Positions 59,868-64,000 of a stretch of DNA of 64,000 nt are shown in pieces. The position numbers were made by a program, and so were the translations under genes. The DNA is from Larus michahellis. Its lineage: Eukaryota > Chordata > Aves > Charadriiformes > Laridae. The first letter of the stretch is position 1. Every line of letters begins with the position of its first letter. The DNA is taken from NCBI RefSeq assembly GCF_964199755.1, contig NC_133906.1:15163378-15227377 (forward strand), in the 5' to 3' direction. Below the pieces are notes generated by a model. The model saw only the letters and a program-made list of their open reading frames with translations. It made no database searches and was not told where the DNA came from.

Positions 59868-61418
59868 GAAGCAGGAGCCCACCCGCACGTGTTGGTGTTC
59901 CCCAAGCCCATGGGAGCTGAGGCTGGTGGCAGTGGCCACACGAGCCTGTCCCCATGCCCAACCGTTTCCCTCCTATAGATTTGTACATCTCTGCACTTCA
60001 GACAGTGTGAGAGCAGCCAGGCCAGGTCAGTGCCCTCCTTGGCACCTCCATCTCTGCCAGGGACTGGTGGCAAGCGCCAGGGACGCTGGTAAGAGCAGCC
60101 CAAGCTGCTGCTGATGTTTCCTTGGAGTGGCAGCTCAACCAGCAACTGCAGCTCTACGTTTCGGTGTTTATTCTGTGCTTGTCCGATGGCTCTTCAAACC
60201 CATCTGCCCTTTTGGCACCCGCAGCCTCGCAGCTATATCCGCCAAGAGTCTTCTGCGTGCTTGAGAACCGTTCCCCGGCTGAGGTGCAGGACTGCATCCT
60301 GCAGTTGCGGAAAACTTTAGCTCTACAAAAAAAAACCCAGTGAGCTCCCAGCACTCATGGCATTAAATGAAGCGTGTGCTTAGGGCCAGGTCAGTGCTCA
60401 GCACCTTGCAGGATGGAGCCATTCCTTGTGTTATAACGCTCCCATACCTGACGGCTTGGAGGGGGGGAGCCTGGCTGGGCGCCCGGGGCCCCGGCGGGAG
60501 CTGCCGGCAGTGGAGGAAGCGGCATTAGCAAGATTCTTGCTAAGCTGGGCTCGGCTGAAGCTATGCTCACCCTATTTTTTTTTTTTTTGCATCTGCAATT
60601 ACTCATTGCGAACATTGTTCCAAGAGCTGCAGATCTCACTGACGAGCTTTAAAATAATTTCTTCCACGGTTTCAAAGTCTTTGTTTTTATCCTATGATCC
60701 TCCCCGAGACAGATTTCCACTGCCGGCAGGGAGATTTTCAACCTGCTTAAGGCTTGCAGAAGGGCCTCTCGCTCTGCAATCCCGCTGCCGAGTGTCCCCA
60801 GCGTGCACCGTCATGCCCTGCCGGGTGCCGAGCTCCCAGGAGATTGACACCTCCGAAATGCCGGAGCGCATTGCTCGAATGACACCAGCGGCACAGCCAC
60901 CAGCTACCGAGAAGTGAAACACACCGGTGCCAAAATCTATATCGGGTGTATACGCGAGGTGTGTGGTCTCTCAGATATTCGGGATGCAAAATGCCCCTGG
61001 CTGCCGCGCAAGGATTCGTGTGGATAAAATAAGAAAGGTATTTTTTGTTAATCCTTAGCAAGTGCGCTGTCATGTGCTAATTGGTCGCAGGAAGCAAGAT
61101 GTAAGATGTTGGGGTTTATTGTCAGTAACCCTGCTTGGGATATCAAGTTCATACCTCAAAAAACCCAAATTCAGACTACGTGCTCAAATGTTCTTTGCTT
61201 ACGAGTGCCCTTCCCCAGCGAAGCGGCGGATTTCCCCGATATGGTTTGAAAACGGTCACTGTTGAGAGGAATGAATAGAACTAAAACAAACAACCGGGCC
61301 GTGAAGTCTCCTGTTACTGGTGGGGAAATGAGACGAGCTTCGCCCAAAGTTTTGACAATGTCTCCAATGAACTGGAAAACTCTGTTGTTAGAAATTGCTA
61401 TATAATGCGTGCGCTTTG

Positions 61419-61433
61419 AATAAAACCAATAAA
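61419..61433 (+). other. Twin poly(A) signals, possible distal PCBD2 end
   Basis: AATAAA at 61419-61424 and again at 61428-61433, followed by a T-rich downstream stretch (TTTGTAATTTGTTTCTTTATT). No AATAAA lies close after the PCBD2 stop; the nearest candidate is the AATACA variant at 59471. These twins could therefore end a long 2-kb 3'UTR or serve another transcript. Confidence 0.4.
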
Positions 61434-62132
61434 ATCAAATTCCTCCTTTGTAATTTGTTTCTTTATTATTATACATATGTGACAAAGCTGTTTAGTTTTA
61501 AGATAGATTTAAGATAAATAATATTTAGTTGCTGGGAGGTCTTTGGTTTAGAATATTGATATTTATTTACATACTCCGAGGAAAAAAATCCCCACCAACT
61601 AACGTAGCTCAGAGAGCTGCAGGGTCCAACTACGGCCCAGAGCTGTGTGATGTGGTGGTTTGAGGATCCCTGGCTGGCGAAGAGGCAAAAATACTCAGAA
61701 AAAGGAAGACAGCTTTGAAATGCTCGTAGTTTCTAGGTCAGTGCTTGTTAAGCCACCATTTCTTGTTAACTTCTGGGGCATCGCACAGACCTGTGAGTAC
61801 CTTTCGTGAGCGTTGCTGTGCAACAGTATGAATAATAATAAAATGAAAATAGCGAATAAACTTCTCTACTCTCTTTTCCAGGGAGTGCTGGTGTCAGAGG
61901 CAGGCTCCCAAGTGAAATCCTTGTTCCGCTGATGCCATGAAGAGGTGTGACAACGCACCGTCAACCAGCGCATTCCCTCAGGGCTCCCGGTTCCCTCGGG
62001 GCTCCCAGATGCTGCCTTTGCCTCTGGCCACGCGTGGTTTTGTTGGGCTGCTGCTGCCCTGTGTGGGTTGGGAAGCCGTGACACTCTCCTGGGCTTTGCT
62101 TTGTCTTGTGGGCACCAGGGATTTCTTTCATT

Positions 62133-62845
62133 CATAGAGTCATAGAATGGTTTGAGTTAGAAGGGACTTTTAAAGCTCACCTAGTTCCAACCCCCCTGCC
62201 CTGGGCAGGGACACCTCCCACCAGACCAGGTTGCTCCAAGCCCCGTCCAACCTGGCCTTGAACCCCTCCAGGGATGGGGCAGCCACAGCTTCTCTGGGCA
62301 ACCTGGGCCAGGGGCTCACCACCCTCACAGCAAAGAATTTCTTCCCGATATCTCATCTGAAATTCTCTTTCAGATTAAAACCATTCCCCCTCCTCCTATG
62401 GCTCCCCTCCCTGCTCCAGAGTCCCTCCCCAGCTCTCCTGGAGCCCCTTGAGGGACTGGAAGGGGCTCTAAGGTCTCCCCAGAGCCTTCTCTTTTCCAGG
62501 CTGAACCCCCCCAGCTCTCTCAGCCTGTCCTCACAGCAGAGGGGCTCCAGCCCTCCCAGCATCTCCGGGGCCTCCTCTGGCCCCGCTCCAACAGCTCCGT
62601 GTCCTTCTGCTGTTGGTGCCCCAGAGCTGGCGGCAGCACTGCAGGGGGGTCTCTCCAGAGCGGAGCAGAGGGGCAGAATCCCTCCAGCATCCCTTCCCTC
62701 CGGTCTGTCAACTGCTCCACCAGCTTGGTGTCATCAGCTGAGGGTGCACTCGATCCCACTGTCCATGTCACCAACAAAGGTGTTGAACAGCACCGGTCCC
62801 AGCACCAACCCCTGAGGAACGCCACTTGTCAGTGGTCTCTACTCA
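62133..62845 (-). mobile_element. CR1 LINE, 5'-truncated and internally deleted
   Basis: On the minus strand it ends at CTATG opposite 62133. It shares long near-exact blocks with the copy at 20098. Compared with that copy, about 240 bp is missing at about 62680, and a second small gap lies near 62738. The right edge is approximate. Confidence 0.9.
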
Positions 62846-64000
62846 TTATGAAAGCGCCTTTTACTTTAGGTTTTTGAGGTTTTTTGGACAGGATTCCCGG
62901 CATTTCAGAACCGCATCCCAAATCTGCCATGAATCCCCATTGAACTCCACCTCCCGCCCCATCTCAGCAGCATCCCCAACTCGCTGCTCTCTCCGCAGAG
63001 CTGGGCAGGGGAGCCCCACAATGCTGAGGAGCCCTGACCCTCCCCTTCCCATAGCCCTCTAAATCCACCCCAGCCAGCCCTCACCCCCCCAGCCCCGCTC
63101 TGTGCTCCCGCATGTCCCCAGCTCTGCGCGGAGGCTGCGGGATGCTGAGGAGCATGGGGAGGGGATGCGCTGTCTCCCTGACAGAGCTGGAACTTCACGG
63201 GAAATTTATACAGCAGGGATTTAGTGACAGGCGCTGGACTGGGGCCAGGAAACTCAGCCTAAGGCGCCTTCTCCTGTGAAGAGCATCGTCGGCTCCGCTC
63301 TGAAGAAAAGTAGCCAGAGCACGGGTTTTGGGTCGTTTCCAGGTGATGGCAGCGCTGGAGCTGTGCTGCTCCATGACATTCTGGATCCAGCAGCTGCCCA
63401 AAATACGGCTTCATCCCCTGTGCCAGCATCTCCTCAGGGTCAGCGGGGTGCCTGCTCGACCTGTGCCTCGGGGGCTGCACCCCGATGCGGGACAGTGCCA
63501 GCCCGGCAAACTGAGCACCATTCCCTGTTCACTGCTCACGGCCGCAGCCACCAGGTTAAATATTGCGCTGGAGTGTTTGGTTGTTTGGGTTTGGGTTGGT
63601 TTTTTTTTGCTTTAAAGCTGATTGTGGCTTGAAGTATTTGGATAATCCATCACGGAACAGCCGCCTTCTTGCAGGTAACTGCTTCGAGATCGATTCAACT
63701 TGGCGTGTTGTCCCCCCCCAACCCAGTCCATGGCACGTGGGAAACGCCATGCCTGGGAGACCCTCCGGTGGTGCTCCGTGGCCACAGGAAATTAAAAAGC
63801 AAAAGCTGGAGGCTGAGGGAGCCGAGCAGGAAAGATGCCTGCAGCATGCTACGTGGTTGGGATCGCTGCTCGGGTCCCGCGAGGCTGGAGATCACACCTT
63901 CACAGGACCGTCTCTGGAACGCAGCCAGCGAATAATCCTCTCCTTTCCCCAAAACGGGAGCTCAGATCCAGTAAACTGCAGAAATCATATTGGAAGGGGT

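Larger units (their letters stand above)
59452..64000. other. PCBD2 3' flank, no further gene recognised
   Basis: Contains possible PCBD2 3'UTR, two CR1 copies and a GC-richer region from about 60430. I recognise no exon, and in particular no CATSPER3 or PITX1 coding sequence. The 163-codon frame at 60426-60917 is GC-rich, has an open frame on the other strand too, and matches nothing I know. Confidence 0.6.

Noticed and set aside
60426-60922. 163-codon + frame and overlapping minus frame
   Set aside because: Open on both strands in GC-rich DNA, no known domain and no splice context.

Overview
The window is nuclear DNA from a bird. Four vertebrate genes lie on the + strand in the order DDX46 - C5orf24 - TXNDC15 - PCBD2, the same order and orientation as human 5q31.1. 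The interspersed repeats I recognise are avian: 5'-truncated CR1 LINEs and one solo endogenous-retrovirus LTR of a type I recall from non-galliform birds. The exact species cannot be read from the sequence.

Layout. 1-5657 holds the last seven coding exons of DDX46 (the first cut by the window edge), followed by a short 3'UTR. 5942-12270 is intergenic. A CpG island at about 12280-12960 carries the C5orf24 promoter and a noncoding first exon. After a 9.6-kb intron, which contains a CR1 with an LTR nested in it, the whole C5orf24 coding region lies in one exon (22195-22761), followed by a 4.1-kb 3'UTR. 26956-31480 is intergenic. TXNDC15 has five coding exons (31876-34597) behind a second CpG island with YY1 and ETS motifs. 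PCBD2 has four coding exons (36331-59451) with an 18.8-kb second intron and a third CpG island. 59452-64000 is a downstream flank with CR1 copies and no recognisable gene.

The genes are unrelated housekeeping or developmental genes, not one pathway: a U2 snRNP helicase, a nuclear protein with AT-hook-like repeats, a ciliary transition-zone-linked ER/membrane thioredoxin-fold protein, and a pterin dehydratase/HNF1 cofactor. In human the next gene after PCBD2 is CATSPER3. I see no trace of it here, which agrees with the known absence of CatSper channels in birds.

I did not find a new biological system. The most checkable oddities are a GC-AG intron in DDX46, a perfect 26-bp palindrome about 55 bp past the C5orf24 poly(A) signal, an LTR nested in a CR1 with a matching 6-bp target duplication, tandem copies of the PCBD2 exon-1 splice donor, an in-frame tandem acceptor in PCBD2, and an exact 16-residue GRP repeat in C5orf24. 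All protein matches come from memory of the human orthologues, not from a search.
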